Below, in pieces: positions 48,104-59,600 of a stretch of 64,000 nt of DNA. Position numbers and translations under genes: made by a program. The DNA lies in contig NZ_VANI01000012.1 in assembly GCF_005771435.1 (NCBI RefSeq), forward strand, positions 45,076 to 109,075, written 5' to 3'. The DNA comes from Microbulbifer harenosus. Its GTDB lineage: Bacteria; Pseudomonadota; Gammaproteobacteria; Pseudomonadales; Cellvibrionaceae. The notes under the pieces are model-generated. The model had not been told where the DNA came from, searched no databases, and was given only the letters and a program-made list of their open reading frames with translations. How positions within the stretch are numbered: position 1 is the stretch's first letter; every line of letters begins with the position of its first letter.

Positions 48104-48451
48104 TCAGCGACGACGCGGAAAAAACACCGCGTACACTCTGGTAATCAGAGACAGTGGCAGGCACACCAGGATGATAAGAATACCGAGCACGCCCCGCATC
48201 AGGTCGCTGCCTTCGCGGTGCTCTTCGTCCTTGTCTCTGAGATAGGCGTTATAACAGTGATCGGGACCGTCAATGGGGCGAAAGGTGAAGTCGATGATGC
48301 GCTCCATTAACTGCCACCATGGCCGGAATGGAGTTTCCTTAACCCGGGCAAAATAGCCGGTACGGGCAGAAATGGTGGCATCCGGGTTGCCACCGGCGAT
48401 GGCATTGCCCAGTTGATCAATGGCGACCAGTACGCCTTTCAGCCAGATCAT
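48104..48451 (-). CDS. Small membrane protein, function unknown
   Basis: A 115-residue protein with a soluble N-terminal part (IWLKGVLVAIDQLGNAIAGG, FRPWWQLMERIIDFTF, IDGPDHCYNAYLRDKDEEH) and one C-terminal helix (about 85-108, VLGILIILVCLPLSLIT) ending in a basic FFPRRR. I have no function for it. It lies between the lipoprotein trio and fecI on the same strand with modest gaps. Confidence 0.72.
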   Translation of the reverse strand: MIWLKGVLVAIDQLGNAIAGGNPDATISARTGYFARVKETPFRPWWQLMERIIDFTFRPIDGPDHCYNAYLRDKDEEHREGSDLMRGVLGILIILVCLPLSLITRVYAVFFPRRR

Positions 48452-48509
48452 CGGAAGTACTACCTGAACCCTGAGCGCTTCGCATGGGGTTCAGCACCGA
48501 CCGTACCAA

Positions 48510-48905
48510 CTACACGCCGACGGAATAGCAGCGCAGACCCTCGCTGTAGATCCGACAGTGGCCCTCATCCGGACACGGCGCATCCATGGTCAGCGGTGCG
48601 GTACCGGCCGGACACTGGGGCGCAACCCCCGCCGTACACCAGCTTCCGGTATCCAGCTGGTAGCAGATACTGTCACCGGTGAGGCAGGCGCTGGCGGTTG
48701 GAACCTGTGTGTCACCGGCAAAGCAATTGCGGGGATACAAGGGTGTGAGATTCTGCGGCAACCGTCCCTGGTAATAGGTCGCGGGGGTACCGGTCAGATC
48801 ACACCAGAAGCCATCCATGCTTTTCACATTTTCGATATTGCCGGCAGTACCCGCGCAACCGGCAAAAAAAATCGTCACCACCAGAGCCAACAGACGCAAT
48901 TTCAT
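48510..48905 (-). CDS. Small Cys-rich lipoprotein with two copies of a C-x12-C motif
   Basis: A 131-residue lipoprotein (signal ending FFAGC, Cys17). The mature part has nine cysteines. Cys61-74-81-90 and Cys98-111-117-126 repeat the same spacing (13, 6 or 7, then 9), so it carries two tandem copies of a small disulfide-type domain; the second copy ends YSEGLRC. I know no named family. The next gene upstream encodes a one-copy relative. AGGAAG is upstream of the ATG. Function unknown. Confidence 0.78.
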   Translation of the reverse strand: MKLRLLALVVTIFFAGCAGTAGNIENVKSMDGFWCDLTGTPATYYQGRLPQNLTPLYPRNCFAGDTQVPTASACLTGDSICYQLDTGSWCTAGVAPQCPAGTAPLTMDAPCPDEGHCRIYSEGLRCYSVGV

Positions 48906-48965
48906 TTCACTTCCTCTGTGAACATCAATGGGATTCGCCGCCCATCCACTGCGTATTCCCGGAAA

Positions 48966-49238
48966 TTACTTCTCGTAAACGATACAGCGGCGTCCGCGGG
49001 AAATTTCATAACACTGGGCCGAGGCCGGACAGATGGAACCGGGGGCCAACTCCTCGGCGTCCCCAGGGCAGCCGTCGTAGTTGGTTTTCTGCTCCGCATG
49101 CGCCGGCGCACGGGGAATGGGTGCACTGTTAGGGTAGACCACCTGATCGCGCACGCTGCTGGTACCGCAGGCGGCGAGTAACGAGGTGGACAACGTGGCT
49201 GCCGCCAAAAGAGTTAGGGGAAACACTCGGGTGCGCAT
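48966..49238 (-). CDS. Small Cys-rich lipoprotein with one copy of the C-x12-C motif
   Basis: A 90-residue lipoprotein (signal ending LLAAC, Cys24) with a short Pro-rich spacer. Cys57-70-76-85 have spacings 13, 6 and 9, exactly those of the second copy in the neighbouring 131-residue protein, including the ending ISRGRRC versus YSEGLRC. A strong AGGAGG precedes the ATG. Probably a paralogue arisen by local duplication. Function unknown. Confidence 0.78.
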   Translation of the reverse strand: MRTRVFPLTLLAAATLSTSLLAACGTSSVRDQVVYPNSAPIPRAPAHAEQKTNYDGCPGDAEELAPGSICPASAQCYEISRGRRCIVYEK

Positions 49239-49320
49239 GGGGCCTCCTGATCAACCGACGAAAAATTGCGGCCTTCCCTACCGAAAGGCCGCGTTAATCC
49301 AATCCGCTTCTATCCGGGAA

Positions 49321-49590
49321 TCAATAGACCCGCATCACCGGAAAAAACCAGCAGGCGGAACCCACCCGGGTATGCTCAACATCCGTCGAACACTGGCGGC
49401 TGGCCGCGGGCGGCGCCGAGGCATTGGGCAGGTAATTGCCTACCTCGACGAAGTCCGCCGTCTGGCTCTTATCGTCCGGGTTAAAGAAAAACGGGTCGTA
49501 ACTGTGTTCGTTATCAAAGGGGACAAATATACAACCTTGTAAGCACAGGGTGGCACCCATTGCCACCACTGCGATCCCTGTGCGACTCAT
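49321..49590 (-). CDS. Small lipoprotein with a half C-x12-C motif
   Basis: An 89-residue lipoprotein (signal ending CLQGC, Cys20). The mature protein is rich in Asp, Asn and Phe (YDPFFFNPDD). Near its end Cys67 and Cys80 are 13 residues apart with VGSAC, like VGSAC/PGSIC-type positions in the two neighbours, but the last two cysteines of the motif are missing. GAGGT is upstream. It may be the first gene of a four-gene minus-strand run. Function unknown. Confidence 0.72.
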   Translation of the reverse strand: MSRTGIAVVAMGATLCLQGCIFVPFDNEHSYDPFFFNPDDKSQTADFVEVGNYLPNASAPPAASRQCSTDVEHTRVGSACWFFPVMRVY

Positions 49591-49865
49591 GACGACTACC
49601 TCGCGATTCGCATTTCATCACTTCAGCAGGCCAGGAACATCCTCTTCCGGTCCTCGATTGCTGTACCTCTAGTTTAGTCCCCGGGACGTGTTCGACGACG
49701 CCGTACACTTTTTAATCAAAATTAAATGCGCGGAATTCAACCTCTACGAAAATAAGACGACACAGGAAGAACAGCAAGCATAAAAAAACGCCAGTGGTAC
49801 CTCAACTGGCGTTCATTTCGACCGTCGTTTTGCAAAAACTTGCTCCCGAGAAATCACCTCTCCTA
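49591..49865. other. Intergenic region, AT-rich, with a terminator
   Basis: A 275-base gap between the lipoprotein gene start and the parvulin-like gene end. The right part holds the terminator at 49782-49813. The left part should contain the promoter for the lipoprotein run, but I see no clear -35/-10 pair. AT content rises here and stays higher to the window end. Confidence 0.5.
49782..49813 (-). terminator. Terminator of the giant protein/parvulin operon
   Basis: AACGCCAGT and ACTGGCGTT form a 9-bp stem with a 9-base loop. On the minus strand it is followed by a T-run (A-run at 49782-49788). It lies 53 bases beyond the parvulin-like gene. Confidence 0.88.
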
Positions 49866-50675
49866 TCAGGTGTCTTCAGAGGTTCGAGCGAGTTTTAATA
49901 GCCTTTCATACTCATGATCTTTTAATGAGTTATTCAATTCGAATTTGATTTTTCCAGAAACATCGTCAAATGACTGCTGTCGTTCCGTTACCTTGGCCAC
50001 CCGAAATAACTGGACGCCTCGCATAGCAGAGACAGGTTTACTTACCCCACCTTCAGCCAATCCTTGCAATGCGTCGACAAGTTCATAGCTAACATTTTCT
50101 GCAGCTAAGCTAACACCCACGTCAGCGGTTACGATCAGGTTTTCCTCTCCCTCAAAAGCGCTCAAGATTTCTTCATGGCTTTTACCAGCAAGCATCTCAT
50201 TCCTAAGCGATTCCATGGCCGCTTCTAACAATAATTCCGTATCTTGCCCAACTTTCCGCGGCCGTATTGAAAACCGATCAACCACAAAGTCACGCAGAAC
50301 ATATTTCTCCCGATTATTTTCGTAATAAGCTTTATACGCGTCTTCACTAATGTTATTAGACAGGTATTTATTAAAATATGCAGCAATGACTTTTTGATTC
50401 AAAGCTTCCTGAAGCTCTATCTTTATCGCATCATCATCCGAGAGCTCGCCTTCCAATAAATAGCTTGCTATCCGACTTCTATCCATAAACGCGTCATAAG
50501 CCGAGCGCTTACGCTCCGAAGCCCTTTCGGGAATTCGAGTAATTTCTGCGTACTTCTCTATTGAAATGCTATCTCCACTCACGAAAGCTCCGCGGCCATC
50601 GAAAGAATTCTTCCCAGAACATGCCGAAATTGCAGTTAACAATACCGGAATAAACCAAAATTTTTTATTGATCAT
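49866..50675 (-). CDS. Parvulin-like (SurA/PpiC-type) lipoprotein
   Basis: A 269-residue lipoprotein: signal FWFIPVLLTAISAC (Cys19), a SurA_N-like helical part (about 45-135, YDAFMDRSRIASYLLEGEL, ALNQKVIAAYFNKYLS), then a degenerate rotamase-like domain (about 140-235) whose end VDALQGLAEGGVSKPVSAMRG matches the L-x2-G-x-V-S-x-P-V pattern of parvulins. The usual catalytic core is weak, so it may be a chaperone without isomerase activity. ATG 50675 is preferred over TTG 50693. It begins directly after the giant protein gene and is likely its dedicated folding or export helper. GC content is lower than in the first half of the window. Confidence 0.8.
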   Translation of the reverse strand: MINKKFWFIPVLLTAISACSGKNSFDGRGAFVSGDSISIEKYAEITRIPERASERKRSAYDAFMDRSRIASYLLEGELSDDDAIKIELQEALNQKVIAAYFNKYLSNNISEDAYKAYYENNREKYVLRDFVVDRFSIRPRKVGQDTELLLEAAMESLRNEMLAGKSHEEILSAFEGEENLIVTADVGVSLAAENVSYELVDALQGLAEGGVSKPVSAMRGVQLFRVAKVTERQQSFDDVSGKIKFELNNSLKDHEYERLLKLARTSEDT

Positions 50676-50693
50676 TTTTCTTATTGACTCCAA

Positions 50694-53600
50694 CTACTGA
50701 ACCATGACCGATTCGCGAATAAAACTTGCAGAGGGATCGACAATCAACCGATCCATGCTCGGAAGCTCCAGGCGATCGTTACCAAAGCTAAGAGAGGCAC
50801 CGCCAGCCACGGTTACAGATTCAAAGCGGTGAACGCCCTGTAACTCTTGGCCTAACATACCATTCAGGTCGTCCTGTGTACGCAGTGTAATTGTGTTCTC
50901 GGTGTTGCTTTCAATCAGATAGTGAGGACTACTGGCTTCACCAGCATCCAGATCTACCATTATTCCAGCAATTCCCCATTCCAACGTACCATCACTCGGC
51001 CGCCACGGTGACTCCGCCACACCAACGCGCCAAACACCATCCTCAGACTCAGTCACAGAATTGATCTGATGACGACCAACACTGCGAGCGGGCGTACTAC
51101 CTTCATTGGCAATTCTTCCATTGTTGTCGACGATCAGGTGTCCATATAGCTCTGAGTAGCGTTGTACAAAGGCGGTACCGGCCCCAGAAACAGCTCCTCC
51201 GGTACCCCCATGAACCTTGAGTTCTCCCGTAAAGGTGTCTTCCTCGGTATAGATTGAAATCCGTCCTCCTGCGCCAGAAGGATATACACTGGAATATAGA
51301 TTGCTTCCGCCGGTGGCCTCTAAAGTACCGGTGCCAACAATACTCGCTGTTTCAATATGGATCGCACCACCAGCACCCGCCACTTGGCTACCATTGAAGT
51401 AGCCGCCATTGCCGCCGTTGGCCCGTATCGCACCATTGACGCTAATACTGGTTGAGTACAGCTCGACGACGCCTCCGCCGTGTCCGGTTCCACTCCCATA
51501 GGGTTTTCCGCCACTACCCGCGAAGCGGGCTCTCTCAAGTCGTCCGTAGGTACAATCTTCTGCTGTGTTATGACGTATTCCACCATGACAGCCGGCACGG
51601 GACTGGTCCAGGAAATCCGGTCCACTCCAGTCGGTATCAGGATATCCCCTACCTGAAACATCAATTGCTGAAGTCTCGTCGATAACAAGTGCTCCATCCA
51701 CTGCCAGATGAAGACCGTACAATGACTTACTTCCTGTCAGTGCAAACGGTGCAGATATATTGGCACCATTCTGTAAGGTGAGATCACCATTGATTTGCAC
51801 AAACTGATCACGATTGCTCAATGCCCAGGATTCACCATCAAGCACCAGGGAGCCATCCCAAATCTGTTCGTGGCTAAGGACCACGGACTGTGAATCGATG
51901 TGGGATGTTGACGGATTGAGAACAGTGAGTCGATCTCCACCAAAACTGACTGAAGCCCCGCCCGTAACGCGGATTGACTCGAACGTGTGAACACCCACCA
52001 GTTCTTGCCCAACAACTCCACTGATATCATCGTCCGTGATCAACGTCAGTACATTTTCTGTGTTGCTTTCAATTCGATAATGACGACTTGTGGTATCACC
52101 TGCATTCAGATCCACCATCGTGCCATCTAGGCCCCAGCCCAAAGCAGTATCACTGGGTTGCCAAGGGCTCCCTGCTACCTTAATACGCCATTGATTATCA
52201 GCCACTGGTTCCACGGAAGTAATCTCCAGTCGACCTACCGTACGAATCGGTGTGCTCCCACTTTCCGATTGACGGTTGGCATTGTCGACGATTAGGGATC
52301 CGTATGTTTGACCGCCTTCACGAACGAAAGCAGTACCTGCTCCCGATACGCTTCCGCTAACGCCACCGTTGGTGAGGAATGTGCCAACGAATCCATTTAC
52401 GTCGGTTTGCACACTGATTCGTCCTCCCGCGCCTGCGGGGTAACTGGCCGAGTAACTGTTGCTACCGCCTGTAACTTCCAAGGATCCCGAGCCCGAGAAG
52501 TTCTGCACCTCCAAATGTATAGAACCGCCAGCACCTGCCACCTGGCTACCGTTGTAATAGCCTCCATTGTGGCCATTAGCGCGGATTGCACCGTCAAGGT
52601 TCAGATTCGTGGTGTGGAGTTCTACCACACCACCGCCATGCCCGGTTCCGCTGCTGTATTGCTGTCCACCACTACCGGCATAGCGAGCCCGCTCGTAACG
52701 TCCATAAGTACAATCCTGTGCGGCATTTGCGGGCAAACCTCCGTGGCAACCTGGACGGGACTGTGAATTGAAGTCAGGTCCACTCCAATCGGTATCTGGG
52801 TAACCTTTACCAGACACATCAATCGCAGATGTTTCGTCGATATTAACCGTACCGGAGACCTGAAGCAGAACGCTATTGAGCTGTTTGCTTGTGACCTGTG
52901 CCGCCGGCGCAGTGATCGTACTACCATTACTCAGCGTAAGGTCACCGCTGATTCGAACAAGCTCCGCGCCATTGGTCAGCGACCAGCTTTGCCCATCCAG
53001 GGTGAGAGAGCCTTCCCACCACTGCTCGCTACTGAGCACACCTGACTGTGCATCAACATATGAAGCCTGGGGGTTGAGAACAATCAGTCGATCCTCCCCG
53101 AAATCTACAGATGCGCCACCAGTAATCAAAACAGTTTCAAAGGTATGCACACCGACTAATTGCTGACCTACAATTTCACTGAGGTCATCGTCGGTGAGGA
53201 TAATGATCGTATCCTCAGTATTGCGTTCCACCAGATAGAAGCCGCTACCCGCATCACCAGAATTCAGGTCAACGATAAGTCCATCGATACCCCACCCATT
53301 TTCAGTATCCGTTGGCGTCCAGGGCGTTTCAGCCACCTGAATACTCCATTCCCCGGCCCCGATTTCCTCCACAGCGATAATCGAATGACGGCCTACAGCG
53401 CGGATTGGCGTACTACCAGTGTTTGCACTGCGTCCAGCATTATCAACAATCAAGTGCCCGAAGGATTGTGATTCCAGCTGAACATAGGCGGTACCTGCGC
53501 CCGATGCTGCGCCGCCAGTTCCACCGTTCACATTGAATTCACCCTCGAAGCTATCGCTGGCTGTATAGACACTAATCCGACCACCAGCTCCAGCGGGATA

Positions 53601-56600
53601 GCTGTTGGAATAGGCATTGTTACCACCAACTGCCGATAGCATGCCCGTACCGCTAAAGCTCTGCGCCTCGATATGAATTGCTCCACCGGAACCCGCTACC
53701 TGGGTTCCGTTGTAGTAACCACCGTTTGCACCATTCGCCCGAACAGCACCGTCCAGCAGAAGTTCACCAACATAAAGTTCGACTAGACCGCCACCGAAAC
53801 CAGTGGCGTTACCGTACTGCCGACCACCACTACCTGGAAAGCGGGCGCGCTGGTAACTACCGTAGGTACAGTCTTCCACTGTGTTGCTGCGAATCCCGCC
53901 ATGGCAACCACCCCGGGACTGGTCCGAAGAATCGGGGCCACTCCAATTTTCACTGGGAAATCCTTTTCCAGATACGTCAATAACTGAATCCGCATCCACC
54001 GCGAGTTTTCCACCAACCACCAAAGTAATTGGGTAGACAGCCTTGGATGACGAGTTTGTATCACGAGTGGTTAGGCTACTGCCCTGCAGAAAGAAGTCGC
54101 CTGCGGTGACGAACTCGGCAACATCCAGAGTGAGCGTCGTATCTGCGAGACTCACATTCCCACTGATCGAAAGCGATGGCGCTTTCAATGTGGAGTCTGA
54201 GACGCCCGTCAGTGCCAGAGACTCCAGCACCAGCGGCTGGGTTATTTCTACACGCCCCGCAGAGTGCAGTGCTGCGGTAATCAGCTCGTGATCCAGGGCG
54301 CCCGCACGAACCTGTCCGCCATTGGCAATGGTTGAGTTCGCAGGATCCAATACCACCAGCCGGTCTTCACCAAAGTCCAGTGAAGCGCCACCGGTGACAC
54401 TGATACTCTCGAATGTGTGAACACCAACGAGTTCTTGTCCGGCTACACCGCTGAGATCATCCGTCGTACGGACAGTGAAGCTGTCCTCGTTATTAGACTC
54501 CACCAGATAATGCGGACTTGCTCCGTCGCTCGCATCCAGATCGACACTGATTCCATCAATACCCCAGTCATAGAGGTTGTCTGATGCCTGCCAGACATTC
54601 TCCGCAACGTAAACACGCCACTTATCCGGTGACAGCTGCTCGACTGCCTCAATGGTATGGCGACCAACCTGTCGAATGGGCGTACTACCTTCCACTGCCT
54701 CACGGCTTGCATTGTCTACGATCAAACGACCGTAGGTATGCAGCAAGGGAAAGACGAATGCAGTACCAGCGCCCGATGCAGTTCCACCAGTTCCGCTGTT
54801 GACAGCAAATGAACCGGTAAAACTGTCAACCTCGGTGTAAACACTGATTCGCCCACCACTGCCGGCGGGATAACTAGTGCTATAACTGTTATTTCCACCA
54901 GTCACCTCAAGTGCACCGGCACCGCCAAAGCTCTGGGTTTCGATATGAATCGCCCCCCCAGCACCGGGAACCTGGGTACCGTTATGGTATCCACCATTTT
55001 CACCATTGGCCCGAATAACCCCCTCAAGCACGACACTTGCAGCATAAAGCTCGACAAGGCCTCCGCCGTAGGCGCGGTTGCTGCTGTTGTAATAGTGACC
55101 GCCGCTACCGGCATAACGCGCGCGCTCGTAGCGGCCATAGGTACAATCGGCCGTTGTGTTTCGGCGAACTCCGCCGTGACAACCACCACGCGACTGCGTT
55201 TCAAAGTCAGGTCCACTCCAGTTGTCGTTCGGGTAACCACTTCCTGAAACATCAATGACGGAATCCAGATCAATGGAAACCGTGCCCGCGACTTCCAATC
55301 GAAGTCCATACAGGGATTTCGAAGAACTCTGGGCAGAGGGGGCTGACAGCGTCGCGCCATTAACCAATGTCAGATCGCCATTGATCTGGAGCAGCTTATC
55401 CCGGTTGCTGAGCGACCATGCACGACCATCCAGAACAAGAGAACCGTCCCATAACTGCTCCGCGCTGTGCAGCGAGGATTGCGCATCAATAAAGGACGCT
55501 GATGGGTCGAGGACGATTACACGATCCTCGCCGAAATCGACCGACGCACCACCGGTAACCGTGACAGCATCAAAGATGTGGACCCCCATCAGCTCCTGCC
55601 CGACAACCGCCGAAAGGTCGTTTTCAGTCAATACCGTGATGGTATTTTTGCTGTTCTTCACGACCTTGTAATGCTCGCCGGCAGCTTCACTTGCATCGAG
55701 GTCGACACTGATGCCGTCAATGCCCCAACCCAGATCTGTATCTGTGGGTATCCAGGGTTCCCCCTCAACTTCAATACGCCACTCATCACTTGCCACTTCA
55801 TCCACGCCGACAATGCGATGGCGACCAATGGTGCGAATTGGTGTGCTGGCGTCTTCTGCTCGCCGACCACCATTGCCAACAATTAGATGGCCATGGGTCT
55901 GTGAGGACAGCAGTACATAAGCAGTCCCGGCACCAGCAACACGGCCACCAGTACCGCTGTTTACACGGTACTCACCGATAAAGTTTTCACTTTCCGTGTA
56001 GACACTGATACGACCACCGGCGCCGGAAGAGTAATTACTGGAATAGCTATTGCTTCCCCCTTCCGTTTGCAGAGTACCGCTACCGGTAAAGTGCTGCGCC
56101 TCAATGTGAATGGAACCACCGGCTCCTGCAACTTGTGTTTCGTAGTAGCCGCCGCCGTTAAGACCATTTGCGCGAATGGAACCGTCGACGTTGACAGTGT
56201 CCGCATAGATCCGGATGAGACCACCACCGTGCCCAGGGCTTGCGTTGTTGTAATAGCGGCCTGCACTACCGGCGAATTCGGCGTACTGGTAGCGCCCATA
56301 GGTACAATCTTCAGCGGCACCGAAACGGATACCCCCGTGACAGCCACCACGGGACTGAGTTTCGAAGTCGGGCCCACTCCAGTCTTCACTGGGATAGCCC
56401 CTGCCGGAAACATCAATCGACGAATCGCTGTCAATATCCAGAGTTCCGACGACATTGATGTCCAATGCCTGCAAGGTCTTCGTAGAGGACTGCGCGTAAG
56501 GCGCCGTCAGGCTGCTCGCCATCAGAATGACATCACCGCCGACAGTCAACTCATTGGTGTCGAGCGTCAGCGCCGCATTGGTCAATGACACGCCAGATAA

Positions 56601-59600
56601 GACACTTACCGAAGGCGCCTTCAACACAGCGGACGTAACGTCACTCAACGATAAGGTCTCGATCACCAGCGGGCGAGTCAGTTCCACGGCCCCCTGAGAC
56701 TCCAGTACGTTGGCCAGGAAGGCATCATTTAGCCACCCCGCCTGCACTCTCGCACCACTATCGACTCGAGAGTTTTGCGGGTCACGAACCACCAGCCGGT
56801 CATCCCCGAAGTCCACATCGGCGCCGCCAGTAACGGTGATGGTTTCCAGCGTATGGACGCCCACCAGTTCTTTACCCAGTACACCACTCAGATCATCGCT
56901 GGTAAGGATCGTTATGGTATTGGTGGAGTTTCGCTCAACGACGTATTGCTCGCCGGCAACATCGCTCGCATCCAGATCTACGGTAATACCGTCGATCCCC
57001 CAACCGAGCGCAAGGTCCGTTGGCCGCCATGGCTCACCTTCTACTTCCAGGCGCCACTCGCCCGGCGCCACCTGATCGACCCCCGTCACAAGGTGTCGGC
57101 CAATGGTCCGGATCGGCGTGCTGCCTTCTTTTGCGTTGCGGCCACCATTATCGATGATCAGATGACCGTACTCCTCCGAAATTAGTTGTACATAAGCGGT
57201 GCCAGCCCCGGATACGGTGCCAGAAGTACCTGCATGGGTACGAAGCTCACCGGTAAAGCTGTTGCTTTCGCTGTACAGGCTGATGCGGCCACCAGCACCA
57301 GCCGGATAACTGGTGGAGTACGCGTTATTGCCACCGATCACTTCAACGCTACCTGTGCCCGCAAAGCTCGCGGACTCGATGTGAACACTGCCCCCCGCAC
57401 CTGTTACTAGGTTGTTGTAGGCACCGCCACTCAAGCCATTTGCACGGATAGCACCATTCAGAGAAACGGTTCCGGCATAGAGTTCAATAATCCCGCCGCC
57501 GTAGCCCGGAGAACCCGCGTTGTAGTAACGGCCGGCACTGCCGGCAAAACGCGCCCGCTGGTAACGTCCGTACGTACAGTCCAAGGCGACATTACTAGGT
57601 ACACCGCCGTGGCAACCCGCTCGGGATTGTGTGTCAAAGTCAGGGCCACTCCAGTTTTCGCTGGGGTACCCCTTGCCCGAAACATCAATGGACGAAGTTC
57701 CATCTATCTCCAGGCTTCCACTGACTTCCACAATGAGCGGTGAAACGGTCTTGGTATCTGCATTCGCTGCGAATCCGAGTAATTTCGAGCCATCGTTCAA
57801 AATCAGATTGTCGGATACCAATTTCTCGACGGTAAGATGAGAGCCGCTAATCAGGGCGACATCGTCTGCCACCAAGGATTGCGACACTTGTACATCCGCC
57901 AGGTCACTGAGAACCAGTGTTCCGGCTACTTGCAGTCCTCCCCTGAAGTTGAAGCTTCCGCCTTTCAAGGTGAGATCACCGGCGGTAACCGGGCGCAAAA
58001 AGGTCACAGGCTGCTCGGGGGAGGAGTGAAGCTCCGCTTCCGTCAGCGCTATGGTTTCGGACAGGATGAGCTGCCCTTCGATACCCGGATTGCGGAAATG
58101 AAATGCAGACGCCGGTATCAACTCCTCTGTCACCGCACCATAACTCCAGCGCAGATTGACGTATGTTGAGCCTGTTGCCTGCTCGTACTCCACCAGAATG
58201 CTGTGACGGCCGGCAGTCAGCGTCACCGGATCAGCCTGATAGTCACCACAACAGGTAGTGTTTACAACCAGCGCCCCGTCAATCCATACCCGGATTTCAT
58301 CGTCTGCTCGACCGCTAAAGGTGTAGTCCCCGTCTTCGGGCACTTCCAGTTCACCCTGCCAACGAATACTGAAGTAATCGTGTTGCAGTCCAGAGGGATA
58401 ACCGGAGCCCCAATCGAAGCTGATCTGTTCATCCACCTGCGAGAAGCGCTTGGCGGTGAAGTCCTGGTTGTCGTAATAGGTTCCCCAGAGACCGCCCTGT
58501 TCGTAAGCAGTGGGAGTAAATACCAGCATACTTACTTCGTCCAGCTCACCCACGAGCAGTGAGCTACCGAACGCTATTTCCGATCCTGCGGGATCCAACA
58601 ACACCAGTCGGTCGTCCCCCAAATCCAGCGAGGCATTTCCGGAAACCGTTATGGTATCGAAGGTGTGTACACCCACTAGGGTCTGGCCAACAACCGCGGA
58701 TAGATCATCTTCGGTATACAGGGTGATGGTGTTCGTGGTATTTCGCTCGATACGGTACAGCGGACCAGATTTGTCCACCGCATCCAAATCAATGGATATA
58801 CCGGCAATCCCCCGCTGCAGCGTCACATCTGTAGGCTCCCAAGGCTCACCTTCAACCTCGATACGCCAGACTCCGGTATCGATCAGGTCTGCACCGGAAA
58901 TCACATGGCGACCGACAGTGCGTATCGGCGTGCTGCCCTGAGGCGCCGTGAGATTCGCATTGTTAATAATTAAATGGCCGTAGCTTTCTTGCGGATGCTG
59001 CAGATACACAGTGCCGGCGCCTGAAGGCTGGTAGCTACCACTTGCCGCCTGGTAACGGCCGGTAAAACCACTGCGATCCGACGCGTACACACTGATGCGA
59101 CCACCGGTACCGGCACCGGAAAGATTGCCGCTATTCGAATAGCTACTGTGGTTACGACCTCCATTTGCCCGCAGTAAGCCCGTCCCCGATAGACTGGTGG
59201 CTTCCAAGTGGATACTGCCGCCCGCACCGCCGGTGTAGAGTCCCTCTGCACCATTCGCAATCAAAGATCCATTCAGCTGAATCTCTCGGGCAATCAGCTC
59301 AATTACGCCGCCACCGTTACCGGTGTAGGAGTCGTACCAATAATCCCCTGCACTACCGGCAAACTGTGCTCGCTCATGTCGACCGTAGCTGCAGCTATCG
59401 CCACTGCGTCGCTTACCGGCGTGACAGCTGGAGTGTCCGCTATCGAACCAGGTAGTCTGGTAATCCGGCCAGGTATAACCACTGTCACCGGTACCCGGAT
59501 AACCCCGACCACTGGCATCAATGCTGGCCTTGTCCGACAGAATGACAGAGTCAGCCAACACTCGCAGTGGTCGAATTTCACGTGTCGAGGTGTTCGCATA

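Noticed and set aside
50694..51000. Type I secretion or autotransporter end of the giant protein
   Set aside because: The C-terminus has no RTX nonapeptides, no beta-barrel and no sorting motif.
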